Shown: one piece after another, positions 1 through 7,938 of the stretch
How positions within the stretch are numbered: position 1 is the stretch's first letter
Layout of the letters: each line of letters begins with the position of its first letter
Origin: a virus
Virus record (IMG/VR): IMGVR_UViG_3300027861_000202
Location: 1 to 23,154 of that record
Strand: one strand, 5' to 3'
Length of the DNA: 23,154 nucleotides
Program-made: the position numbers and the translations under genes
Notes under the pieces: generated by a model
Seen by the model: only the letters and a program-made list of their open reading frames with translations
Told to the model about the DNA's origin: nothing
The model's database searches: none

Positions 1-1
1 T

Positions 2-934
2 AACACAACAGCTTTAGGTGAGATTATTAAACCTGAAACAACAATTTTTGTTAGATATAGGGTTGGTGGTGGACCATCTTCAAATGTGGGGCCAAACATT
101 ATAAACAGTATTGGTTCTACTATCGTAAATATAAACGGACCATCACCAGCAATAAATCAAACGGTTAAAAATTCATTAAGAGTTAATAACCCAATACCAG
201 CAATTGGTGGGGCAGGAATACCTTCAGTAGAACAAATAAGACAACTAACTAAATATAATTTTGCTTCACAAAATAGAGCGGTAACAATAAAAGATTATAA
301 CGCTTTAATTGGTAAAATACCTGGTAAATTTGGTTCACCATATAGGTACTTAGTAACAGAAGAACAAAATAAAATACAAGCCTACATATTAGGGTTAGAC
401 TCAAGTGGTAAATTAAGTAACCAATCATCTAACACACTAAAAGAAAATATAGCCACATGGTTATCTGATTATAGGATGATAAATGATTATGTTTTAATTA
501 GGGATGGTAAAATAATAAATTTAGGTTTTGATTTAGATTTATTTATAGACAAACTAGTAAATCAATCAGAAGTAATAAATAATGTTATAAATAGTATTAA
601 AGAATATTTTGACATTAAAAAATGGGAAATGGGTGATAATGTTTATATGGCACAATTAGTAGAAAATATTAATAATGTTGGTGGTGTGTTAAATGTTATA
701 GATATTCGTGTATATAATTTAATAGGTGGTAATTACTCCTTAAATCAAACAAACCAACCATTTATACCCGCTTCACTAGATTTAGCCACATCAACCTTCA
801 ATAACGCTAAAAGAATTGATTTGGGTGAAGATTACGCTTTATTCGGAGACCAAGACTCTATGTTTGAAATTAAAAACCCAGCAAGTGATATAAAAGTTAG
901 AGTAAAAAGAGCTTCGACAGTAACAGAATCTTAA
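2..934 (+). CDS. Baseplate wedge protein, T4 gp6 / baseplate-J-like (5' partial)
   Basis: The reading frame is open from the left edge, so the N-terminal part lies outside the window; 310 residues remain. An in-frame ATG-less stretch upstream of the first possible internal start encodes VRYRVGGGPSSNVGPN, which belongs to the protein, so the gene is truncated by the window and does not begin inside it. The pattern [RK]Y-x-V-GGG-x-x-x-NV, then NNPIPAIGGAG-x-P-x-V-x-x-IR and F-x-S-QNRAVT-x-x-DY-x-ALI, is characteristic of T4 gp6 and related baseplate-J-like wedge proteins. In T4, gp6 forms the inner ring of the baseplate and holds the wedges together in the virion. Full-length relatives have roughly 500-700 residues, so about half is present. 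It ends in TAA one base before the next ATG, consistent with co-translation. Family assignment is from recognisable motifs; the role follows from the family. Confidence 0.72.
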   Translation, partial: NTTALGEIIKPETTIFVRYRVGGGPSSNVGPNIINSIGSTIVNINGPSPAINQTVKNSLRVNNPIPAIGGAGIPSVEQIRQLTKYNFASQNRAVTIKDYNALIGKIPGKFGSPYRYLVTEEQNKIQAYILGLDSSGKLSNQSSNTLKENIATWLSDYRMINDYVLIRDGKIINLGFDLDLFIDKLVNQSEVINNVINSIKEYFDIKKWEMGDNVYMAQLVENINNVGGVLNVIDIRVYNLIGGNYSLNQTNQPFIPASLDLATSTFNNAKRIDLGEDYALFGDQDSMFEIKNPASDIKVRVKRASTVTES

Positions 935-935
935 A

Positions 936-2714
936 ATGGAAAGAATTAAACAGTTATTAGGTAGAGCTAAGTATAAACTAGCTATAGACACTGATTTTAA
1001 TTATAAATTAAATTTTGAGTCTAAACTTAAACCATTAAAAGATAACTTAAATAAAATAATATCTGTTTTAAGTCAAGAGGATGTCGCAATAGAAGAAAGA
1101 TTTTTATCAACAAAATATAGATTTTTAGGTAGGTTAAACATAGTAACTGATAATACCGTCACAATAACCGATAACAATGGTGATGTAACACCTAAATCAA
1201 AAGATTGGTCACCAATGTTTTACGGAGGAAGCCAAAATACCCCACCAAACGACCCATATAATTGGGTATTACAGTTATTGTACCCATATAGAATAGACAA
1301 ATATACTAAAGTACAAACAAATCAAGCTTATAGAGGCATAACAATAAAGAATCTATATAATAAGAATATTTCTGGAACTAAATCACAAGTATACTTAGAA
1401 ACCCTACAAAAACACGGTTTAGTTGAGGGTGATTTTTTTTACTTATATAGTATAACCAATAATAGTATTTATACGGGTATACAAAAAGTTGAATTTTTGG
1501 GTGATGAAGGTGAAGGGGAAGATTATATAATAAGGTTAAAAAGAAAATATAAAGTACCTGAAAATAGTTTAATTTTAAAAAAAGTATTGGGCCCTTCTGA
1601 TAGTGATTTAAACTTTTTAAATACTATCGGAGCATTAAAAATAACTACATGCGACTCAACCGGTTCAACAACTAACTCAAACTATATTAAAGTTACTACA
1701 GGTAATTTATCTGTTTTTTCAGGTAGAACACACAACCTAAGAGAAGGTGATTATGTTGAAGTTAGAGTTAATGATAATAATTTTACATTAAATGGTCTAC
1801 ATAGAGTAGAAAATATAGTTAACCGATATGAATTTGTTTTAGATTTAAAAATAAGTAACACACCTAACACTATTATTAATAATATAGACATTTCTCTTAG
1901 GAAAATGGATGGAGTACCATCGGATTATTATATACGTAAATTTAAATTATTATCAGATACAAGATACGATATAACAAAAGCCTCTAGTTTCGGTAATAGC
2001 ATATACCCAAAAAGTTTGAATAATAATTTTGGTGTAGCTAATACAACATGGTTATTTAATTTTACAAATAGTATAGACACCAAAAAGTTATATAACCATA
2101 GAGGTGGTGATTTAACACAAATACATATCGCAACAATAAAGAGAGCCGGTAAAAACCCATTTAATTGGTCTAATGTCACATCTCATTGGGATTTTCAAAG
2201 AAGGTATAGTGAAAATAGTAATAAATTAGAAGATGTTTCTATAAATAATAGTAGTGGAGTAGGTTCAATAGAAAAAAAACTAGTTAATATAGACGAGTAT
2301 TTTGGTGATTTTGTTGAATATAATAGATTTAGTTTAATAGAAAAAACAATATCAAAGGTTACCCATAGATTTTCTTTAAATAACACACCCACAATAGAAA
2401 ACGGTTACTACTTAGAACCATTTCAACAAATAAATATTAGAAAATACTCCAATCAAATAGAAACAGCTTTATCGGGTAGAAAAGTTGTTGGTATACCCGG
2501 TGACGCCGAAAAAAGACCAAACGGGGATATTATATGGAGAGATATTTTAACACCTGGTTTTATAGAAGAGGGTAATAATGGTGTTGATTACCCTTTTTTA
2601 AATGGTTCTAATTATGTGTACACCAACAAACATCTTTTTGTTAGAAGACAAGACCCAGATGAAATCATAACTATCTTTAATGAGAAAACGGTAGAACCAA
2701 TAATTGTTTGTTAA
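936..2714 (+). CDS. Putative baseplate/tail protein with two HxLxxGD modules, function unknown
   Basis: This is a 592-residue protein I do not recognise as a whole. It starts with ATG one base after the upstream stop (TAA-A-ATG). The N-terminal 50 residues are charged and probably helical (MERIKQLLGRAKYKL onward). Two similar short modules are visible: HGLVEGDFFYLYS near residue 160 and HNLREGDYVEVRVND near residue 266. Each is followed by a Gly turn, a V/I strand and a Y-x-[IF]-x-L strand. Modules of the type H-x-L-x-x-GD-x-V recur in phage tail and fibre proteins as small beta-barrels, so this resemblance supports a virion role but not a specific one. There is no signal peptide or membrane segment. 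Position directly after the gp6-like gene suggests a baseplate component, which is an inference from context. Confidence 0.6.
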   Translation: MERIKQLLGRAKYKLAIDTDFNYKLNFESKLKPLKDNLNKIISVLSQEDVAIEERFLSTKYRFLGRLNIVTDNTVTITDNNGDVTPKSKDWSPMFYGGSQNTPPNDPYNWVLQLLYPYRIDKYTKVQTNQAYRGITIKNLYNKNISGTKSQVYLETLQKHGLVEGDFFYLYSITNNSIYTGIQKVEFLGDEGEGEDYIIRLKRKYKVPENSLILKKVLGPSDSDLNFLNTIGALKITTCDSTGSTTNSNYIKVTTGNLSVFSGRTHNLREGDYVEVRVNDNNFTLNGLHRVENIVNRYEFVLDLKISNTPNTIINNIDISLRKMDGVPSDYYIRKFKLLSDTRYDITKASSFGNSIYPKSLNNNFGVANTTWLFNFTNSIDTKKLYNHRGGDLTQIHIATIKRAGKNPFNWSNVTSHWDFQRRYSENSNKLEDVSINNSSGVGSIEKKLVNIDEYFGDFVEYNRFSLIEKTISKVTHRFSLNNTPTIENGYYLEPFQQINIRKYSNQIETALSGRKVVGIPGDAEKRPNGDIIWRDILTPGFIEEGNNGVDYPFLNGSNYVYTNKHLFVRRQDPDEIITIFNEKTVEPIIVC

Positions 2715-3703
2715 TGAGTACCTATAAATTTAAAATAAGGAATAATTATAATTTCACAACAGGGGGTACAATAAACCCTATGATATATAGTGCTTACACA
2801 GGAACCCAAGAATTCACCAAATACTTAACAATATTTAAAAAAGATTTTGAACCACCATTTTCATCATTAAATAGTGATAATATTGATGGTAAAAGTGAAA
2901 AAATTTTTAGGAGAAGATTAGGATTAACCCCAGCACCAGATTTTACAATAAACAACCCACCATTTGACGTAATTTCTTCAGGAACCACTATCATTCCATC
3001 ACTTAACTATAAAAATATCACATTCCCCATAGAAGTAAATTTTGATGTTACGGATTATGGTGATGAAATAAATAATTTTGTAAAATCAGAGCAAAAAAAA
3101 GCTATTAATAAAATTGTTGATTATGAGAGAGTTAGGTATACAAGTGAACCTTACCCTAGTATAGGGTTAAAGTTTAGGTTTTTTGATAAGGACAATACCC
3201 AATATGACGATAACAACCTAACAGGTGGTTATACCCTAGCTGGATTTAATGAAGATGAAATTAATAAAAAAAATAACTTTAAAAAAAGTTATTTTAGGTT
3301 ATATTTTTTTGATAGTAACGATACCATGTCACAAAACTTACTATTAACAGAAGAAATTGACGTGTTCCAAAGTAAAAAACCTGAGTTTAACTTTAGTAGG
3401 ATATTTTGGTTAAAAAAAGATGAGTTATTTTTAAATGGTAATAATAATAGAATTGTTTATATGGAAGCTAGATTTTTTAATGCTAAAACTGGTAGGGTAC
3501 ATAGATTTATGAACCCACCAAGTTCAATAGTGAACCCAATCCCCATATCTAATTTAAAAAATAACCAAGAATGGAAAACAAGTCAAATATTAATATTTAA
3601 CCCAAAAAACACAAATGGAGTTTATAAATTTAAAACAGTAAACGGTGTTGGAGCTAACACACAAAACACAATAACAATGACAGAATATATATTAGAAACC
3701 TAA
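2714..3703 (+). CDS. Conserved-looking phage structural protein, function unknown
   Basis: A 329-residue protein beginning MSTYKFKIRNNYNF. I choose ATG 2714, whose A is the last base of the upstream TAA (TAATG), over the TTG at 2708. Four other junctions in this window use the same TAATG overlap, and the ATG is the better codon. The C-terminal half is rich in aromatic residues and alternating beta strands (for example SYFRLYFFD and RIVYMEARFF near residues 195-255), suggesting a beta-sandwich. No cysteines, no signal peptide and no transmembrane segment are seen. It sits between two probable baseplate/fibre genes in a coupled string and ends with another TAATG overlap. I do not recognise a family; a structural role is inferred from context only. 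Confidence 0.55.
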   Translation: MSTYKFKIRNNYNFTTGGTINPMIYSAYTGTQEFTKYLTIFKKDFEPPFSSLNSDNIDGKSEKIFRRRLGLTPAPDFTINNPPFDVISSGTTIIPSLNYKNITFPIEVNFDVTDYGDEINNFVKSEQKKAINKIVDYERVRYTSEPYPSIGLKFRFFDKDNTQYDDNNLTGGYTLAGFNEDEINKKNNFKKSYFRLYFFDSNDTMSQNLLLTEEIDVFQSKKPEFNFSRIFWLKKDELFLNGNNNRIVYMEARFFNAKTGRVHRFMNPPSSIVNPIPISNLKNNQEWKTSQILIFNPKNTNGVYKFKTVNGVGANTQNTITMTEYILET

Positions 3704-6579
3704 TGTCTTTTTACGAAAGAAAAATAAAATATTACAAATCTTTTAGATTAATAGATACTACAGGTAATAATGTTAAAGATACTATTACATATAAACCTTA
3801 TAGTGAAAACTATTTCTTACAAGTAGGGTTAGAACAAGAACTTAAAAATATTGGACACTATAATCTAGGTGTTAATGATGATTTTGAAATTGTTGACTTT
3901 AGTAGTATTTGGGGTGAAAATGGTAGTGGTATTATAAATGATGGTACTTACACACCACCACCCCTGAGTGACCCACAAGGAGGTGACGATTCTTCAGCTG
4001 CTTTACCTACAAATGAGTTTTGTAATGATGAAACGGCGACTAACTATGAACCTGACCTTGTTGGTGTAGCTGGATTCTCACCATGTGCTAATAACCAGTG
4101 TTGTGAGTACCTTGATTTGGGTAATTATAGTTTTAATGCGGGTTCGGGTGGTGGTACTGGAGGTATTGAATATGATTGTTTAGCCCTATATACTGATTGG
4201 GGCCCATGGAACCCTGATTTAGTATTAAACGATACCGAACAAATATATGTTAATTCAGAACAATGTTCACTAACTTTTAGGTTATGGAATATAAACAACA
4301 CTCAACCCGATATAAACAACCCAAGTAGTTTTAATGGTGGTTGGTATGGAGCAACAATTGAAGTAGAGATAAATGATGGTTCAGGATTTCAAACACTATC
4401 ACCAACTAGCCCATTAATAGAAAGTATTGACCCAAGTATAGAATATAGTGGGGGTAAGTTTACGTTAGGTGATGATGTAAAAATATGGTTAGCTAAAAAA
4501 TCTATACTTGGGGCAACTGAATGGTATTCAACCATACCATTTAGAGATTTTACAATAACACCATCACCAGGTTCTACAGTAAGAATAACTTATCGTAATG
4601 GGATAAGTGGTAATTACCAACCGAACGCAAGTAAATTAAAACTACAGTTATTTAAAGGAAAAATTTCAGAACCTAAACCAATAGAACCCTACGCTCTTCA
4701 AACTTATACAGTTGGTAGTTCATGGAGTTGGTCTACCCCATTTGTTTTATCTAGTATTGGTTATACAAACCCTACAAGTTATGATAGTGCAGGTAATAAA
4801 TTTGTGTTTATTGGTGAATATAATTCTTATCTTATAGCTGGTAATAATTCAGTCAATGATTGGTCAAAATATTTAAAAGGTGTGTTATTCCCAACAGAGA
4901 CAGTTCCATGGTTTGGTGATGATATTTCATCTGACGTTGGTAATTTTTATAATGTACTAGAATTACAAAATATTGAAATATTTGGGGCGACTATCGCTTC
5001 GGCTGGTAACATTTCACCCATTGTATCGGATACTAACTTTTTTTCTAATCCATCAGAAGAGATATACAGTCAACCATTTGAGTGTATATCTGACCCAAAC
5101 CCAGTGAGTTATTTTGATAAAAATGGTGATGGATTTATAGAGTCGGACCAAAATTACCCAATCGTAGACCCGACAAATGGTGGTTCGGTTGATACCGGAT
5201 TATTTAGTAGGACTAGGTATGACTCACCTTATATATACATTAAACCTGGAACATCAGGCGGTAATGACCCATTAACATCTAATCTATTAATATCAGTAAC
5301 ACCACCTTCAGGTGGCGATTTAATAACTAACCCAACATCAGCTGGATGGAGAGGTTATAGGTTCAATTCAACCAATTCAATTCAAATAGTCTCCCCAACA
5401 TGTCAATTAAGTGGTGTTGACAACGATTATAACTCTGTGACAGAATTAACAGAAACATCAAACGTAAATATATTTTTACCACAACCTGATTACCTAACAA
5501 ACCCAATACCAACCTCAGCGGCTAATTTTGGTAACGGAGCATTAGTTCCTCATTTTTGGAATTTTGGTGATTATGATTCAAGAGGTGGGTGTTGTGCTAA
5601 AGTTTATGACCCATCTTTAGAATTTGACTCTAGTGGGCCATACTTAAAAAGTAGGTGTTCAAGATGTCATGGAGAGTTAACAACAAGGTCAGCACAACCA
5701 GTATTTGATAATGACACAAAAATAAAAATGCAAACAACAGGTAGTGATACCTATTATGGACCATTTTATGACCCACAAAACCCAAGTTATAATGGGTATG
5801 GTTTAGCCTTTTCAAAAGCAACTAATTTTTGTAGAAATGAAAAATCTAAAAATGGTGTTAGAGTAATAACAACTAATCCTGGTAATGATGGTTTTGATTT
5901 ATCTATAGGTGGTATTATTCATGGTGGAGCCAAAGAAGACTCAATCGGTCAAGTTTATACCAACAATAATACCCAAAATTTCCAATGGAATGAAGTAGAC
6001 TGTAATCCTGGTTTTGGTTCTAATAGTAAAAAATTACCTTTAAAATGTGAAAAAGTAAGTACTAACGATTCTAGATGTCCAAGTGGTAATTGTATGAAGT
6101 GTATTTATTGTTTTAGTTGTAGTGATGAACCTATAGGTCCAGGTGTCTTTACGGGTGATAATAGTACTGGAGGTAATAATGGGGGTGGTGTAGTAGAAAT
6201 ACCTTCAGTTAATTTAATAGATGGTGTTTCAGGGCCCGTATCATTTAACACAGGTAATAATGTAAATGCCCCAACGGCAGGTAATTTTAATGGTTATATA
6301 GAAATAGCGGTTAACAACCCTAATAACAGTGATAATTTTCAAATATTAACAGGAACAGTTTTTGGGTCTTCTCCTTCAGATGAAACTGAAGTTATATTAA
6401 CCATTATTAACCAAGTAACTTCAGCGGTTATTACTACAATTACTTATACTGTACCTTATACTGATGGAACATCAACATATACAGAATCAATAAACCTACC
6501 AATAGGTACGTATTTATATACCTTAGAACAAAATTTTACTTTCAATGCGGTAGGTGTTACACAATTAAGTTTAATTTAA
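3703..6579 (+). CDS. Large Cys-rich putative tail/fibre protein with GCxDP-like module, EF-hand-like loop and CxxC clusters
   Basis: A 958-residue protein starting at the ATG of a TAATG overlap. Visible parts, in order: an N-terminal 70-residue segment; a Cys-framed module at about 106-135 (CNDETATNYEP, ending CANNQCCEY) that matches the GCxDPxAxNY modules of the genes at 10338 and 11939; a beta-rich region; an EF-hand/dockerin-like loop DKNGDGFIESDQ at about 472-483, with acidic or Asn ligands at positions 1, 3, 5 and Gly at 6; a Cys pair at 630-631 followed by CSRCHGE at 652-657; a tight cluster C782, C792, C797, C800, C803, C806; a Gly/Asn-rich linker; and a C-terminal beta domain of about 115 residues. 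The Cys clusters look like zinc or disulfide sites. No export signal is seen, so this is probably an intracellularly assembled virion protein, most likely an adhesin or fibre. The family is not recognised. Confidence 0.6.
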   Translation: MSFYERKIKYYKSFRLIDTTGNNVKDTITYKPYSENYFLQVGLEQELKNIGHYNLGVNDDFEIVDFSSIWGENGSGIINDGTYTPPPLSDPQGGDDSSAALPTNEFCNDETATNYEPDLVGVAGFSPCANNQCCEYLDLGNYSFNAGSGGGTGGIEYDCLALYTDWGPWNPDLVLNDTEQIYVNSEQCSLTFRLWNINNTQPDINNPSSFNGGWYGATIEVEINDGSGFQTLSPTSPLIESIDPSIEYSGGKFTLGDDVKIWLAKKSILGATEWYSTIPFRDFTITPSPGSTVRITYRNGISGNYQPNASKLKLQLFKGKISEPKPIEPYALQTYTVGSSWSWSTPFVLSSIGYTNPTSYDSAGNKFVFIGEYNSYLIAGNNSVNDWSKYLKGVLFPTETVPWFGDDISSDVGNFYNVLELQNIEIFGATIASAGNISPIVSDTNFFSNPSEEIYSQPFECISDPNPVSYFDKNGDGFIESDQNYPIVDPTNGGSVDTGLFSRTRYDSPYIYIKPGTSGGNDPLTSNLLISVTPPSGGDLITNPTSAGWRGYRFNSTNSIQIVSPTCQLSGVDNDYNSVTELTETSNVNIFLPQPDYLTNPIPTSAANFGNGALVPHFWNFGDYDSRGGCCAKVYDPSLEFDSSGPYLKSRCSRCHGELTTRSAQPVFDNDTKIKMQTTGSDTYYGPFYDPQNPSYNGYGLAFSKATNFCRNEKSKNGVRVITTNPGNDGFDLSIGGIIHGGAKEDSIGQVYTNNNTQNFQWNEVDCNPGFGSNSKKLPLKCEKVSTNDSRCPSGNCMKCIYCFSCSDEPIGPGVFTGDNSTGGNNGGGVVEIPSVNLIDGVSGPVSFNTGNNVNAPTAGNFNGYIEIAVNNPNNSDNFQILTGTVFGSSPSDETEVILTIINQVTSAVITTITYTVPYTDGTSTYTESINLPIGTYLYTLEQNFTFNAVGVTQLSLI

Positions 6580-6589
6580 AAAAATAATT

Positions 6590-7030
6590 ATGATATTAAG
6601 TGGATATACAGATTCTAAATTAGCACAAGTAAAAACATATGATGTAAACCAACTTTACCAAGTGGGGTATAAAGGGGTGACACAGATTACTTATGGTGTA
6701 AATGGTGAAATTAATGAAGTTACTTACGAAATAAATGGTATAATATATATAACTAAAATAGGTCGTAACTTAAATTTAGGTTCAAACGTCTTTGCCACAC
6801 CAACAAGATATTACTTTGAATCTGATGGTTTAACACAGGAAACGATAAACGTTATTAAAAAAGAGGTAGAAATGTCTATTTCTGAACCACCCAAAATAGA
6901 AGAAGAGATATTTATTGAAAGACAAGAGACTTCTGTTTTTGAAAGACATTTAAGAATGGGTGAAATAAAAACAATAGAACAATTGGAAGAATATAAAAAT
7001 GGATATTACAATATATTTAAATTAACTTAA
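6590..7030 (+). CDS. Small phage protein of unknown function
   Basis: A 146-residue protein starting ATG after an A-rich leader (aaaaaataatt) with no Shine-Dalgarno. The N-terminal 80 residues look like beta hairpins (QITYGVNGEINEVTYEING, with alternating polar and nonpolar residues). The C-terminal part is acidic and helical (KIEEEIFIERQETSVFERHL, then a Glu/Lys-rich helix ending NIFKLT). It lies 10 nt after the Cys-rich fibre-like gene and 1 nt before the next gene, so it is part of the same transcript. The small size and the split beta/helical layout would suit an adaptor or an assembly chaperone for a neighbouring fibre, but nothing in the sequence proves this. I do not recognise a family. 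Confidence 0.55.
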   Translation: MILSGYTDSKLAQVKTYDVNQLYQVGYKGVTQITYGVNGEINEVTYEINGIIYITKIGRNLNLGSNVFATPTRYYFESDGLTQETINVIKKEVEMSISEPPKIEEEIFIERQETSVFERHLRMGEIKTIEQLEEYKNGYYNIFKLT

Positions 7031-7031
7031 A

Positions 7032-7934
7032 ATGGCAACAGCAACATACGGAACAATTAGACCATCTAACGTATCACCTAGTGACGTAGATATTTTTTAT
7101 ACTTATACCCCAAGTAGGGATATACCACCACAAACACCAGTGAGAATTTTAGATGCAAATAACTTCTTAACACAATTTAATACACCTTTAGTTAATAATA
7201 ATGTACAACCGACATTACCAGGTCTATATAATTTAAACTTACCGGCTAATTTATTTTCAGCCAAAGGTTATTACACTATAATGATAAGACCAAAGCAATT
7301 CTATTCAACTATTTTTGATTGTGGTGTTTTATCGGCATACCCAGATATTAAAGGGTTAATTTTTAACGTTAATGGATTACCCACACAATTAAGTAATAAC
7401 GATGGCATGGTTGGTTATAGAATAGAGTATTTAAACGATAATGGTAACATAATACCTAATACATATAGGATAGTTACTTCAGCTAATTTAACCGAAGCTG
7501 TTAGTGCTAACATACCTAACACAACACAAAAATCAACTAGATATAGATTTAATGATAGTTCTAATTTACTTTTTACAACTGTAACACCTAGTTCACCATC
7601 ATCAATCACACCAAATAAAATACCATTTATCGGTTCACCTGGTGGTAATGTTGTGATTACAAATACTTTTTTTAACCCTGTTACAATAGAATTAGAGATG
7701 GTTGAGTATGACACAGAAACACTAGCTTATGGTTTATTTGGGAATCAGAGTAAAGGAATTCAAGATGGTAAATACACTATTTATAATTTTAATAACGAAA
7801 TATATAAACAATACAATTTATATGAAATACAAGACCAGTTCACTGGTGAACCATTATTTGAGATTAGAGAAGAAACCGAACAAATTGATAGTTCTAAGGA
7901 CTTTGACACAATAACTAATATACCAAACGCATAA
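7032..7934 (+). CDS. Putative virion protein, beta-rich, function unknown
   Basis: A 300-residue protein beginning MATATYGTIRPSNVSPSDVD, with TAA-A-ATG spacing from the upstream gene. The sequence is dominated by Thr, Asn, Pro and Tyr with alternating strands, a typical composition for tail baseplate or fibre beta-sandwich proteins. The last 50 residues are acidic (LFEIREETEQIDSSKDFDTI). There is one Cys, no signal peptide and no membrane segment. It lies four bases before the P2 gpI-like gene, in the interval where a P2-type module has only J and I, so it belongs to an expansion of the baseplate. I do not recognise a family; the structural role is an inference from composition and context. 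Confidence 0.55.
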   Translation: MATATYGTIRPSNVSPSDVDIFYTYTPSRDIPPQTPVRILDANNFLTQFNTPLVNNNVQPTLPGLYNLNLPANLFSAKGYYTIMIRPKQFYSTIFDCGVLSAYPDIKGLIFNVNGLPTQLSNNDGMVGYRIEYLNDNGNIIPNTYRIVTSANLTEAVSANIPNTTQKSTRYRFNDSSNLLFTTVTPSSPSSITPNKIPFIGSPGGNVVITNTFFNPVTIELEMVEYDTETLAYGLFGNQSKGIQDGKYTIYNFNNEIYKQYNLYEIQDQFTGEPLFEIREETEQIDSSKDFDTITNIPNA

Positions 7935-7938
7935 ATAA

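Noticed and set aside
2708-2713. TTG start adding two codons to the 2714 gene
   Set aside because: The ATG at 2714 forms a TAATG overlap, the same arrangement seen at four other junctions.
5656-5670. CxxCH as a c-type haem site
   Set aside because: The protein has no export signal and no cytochrome-like context; a metal or structural Cys site is likelier.
7729-7914. 61-codon + strand frame, and a 64-codon frame at 11967-12161
   Set aside because: Both are nested in larger genes in another frame, with compositions typical of out-of-frame translation.
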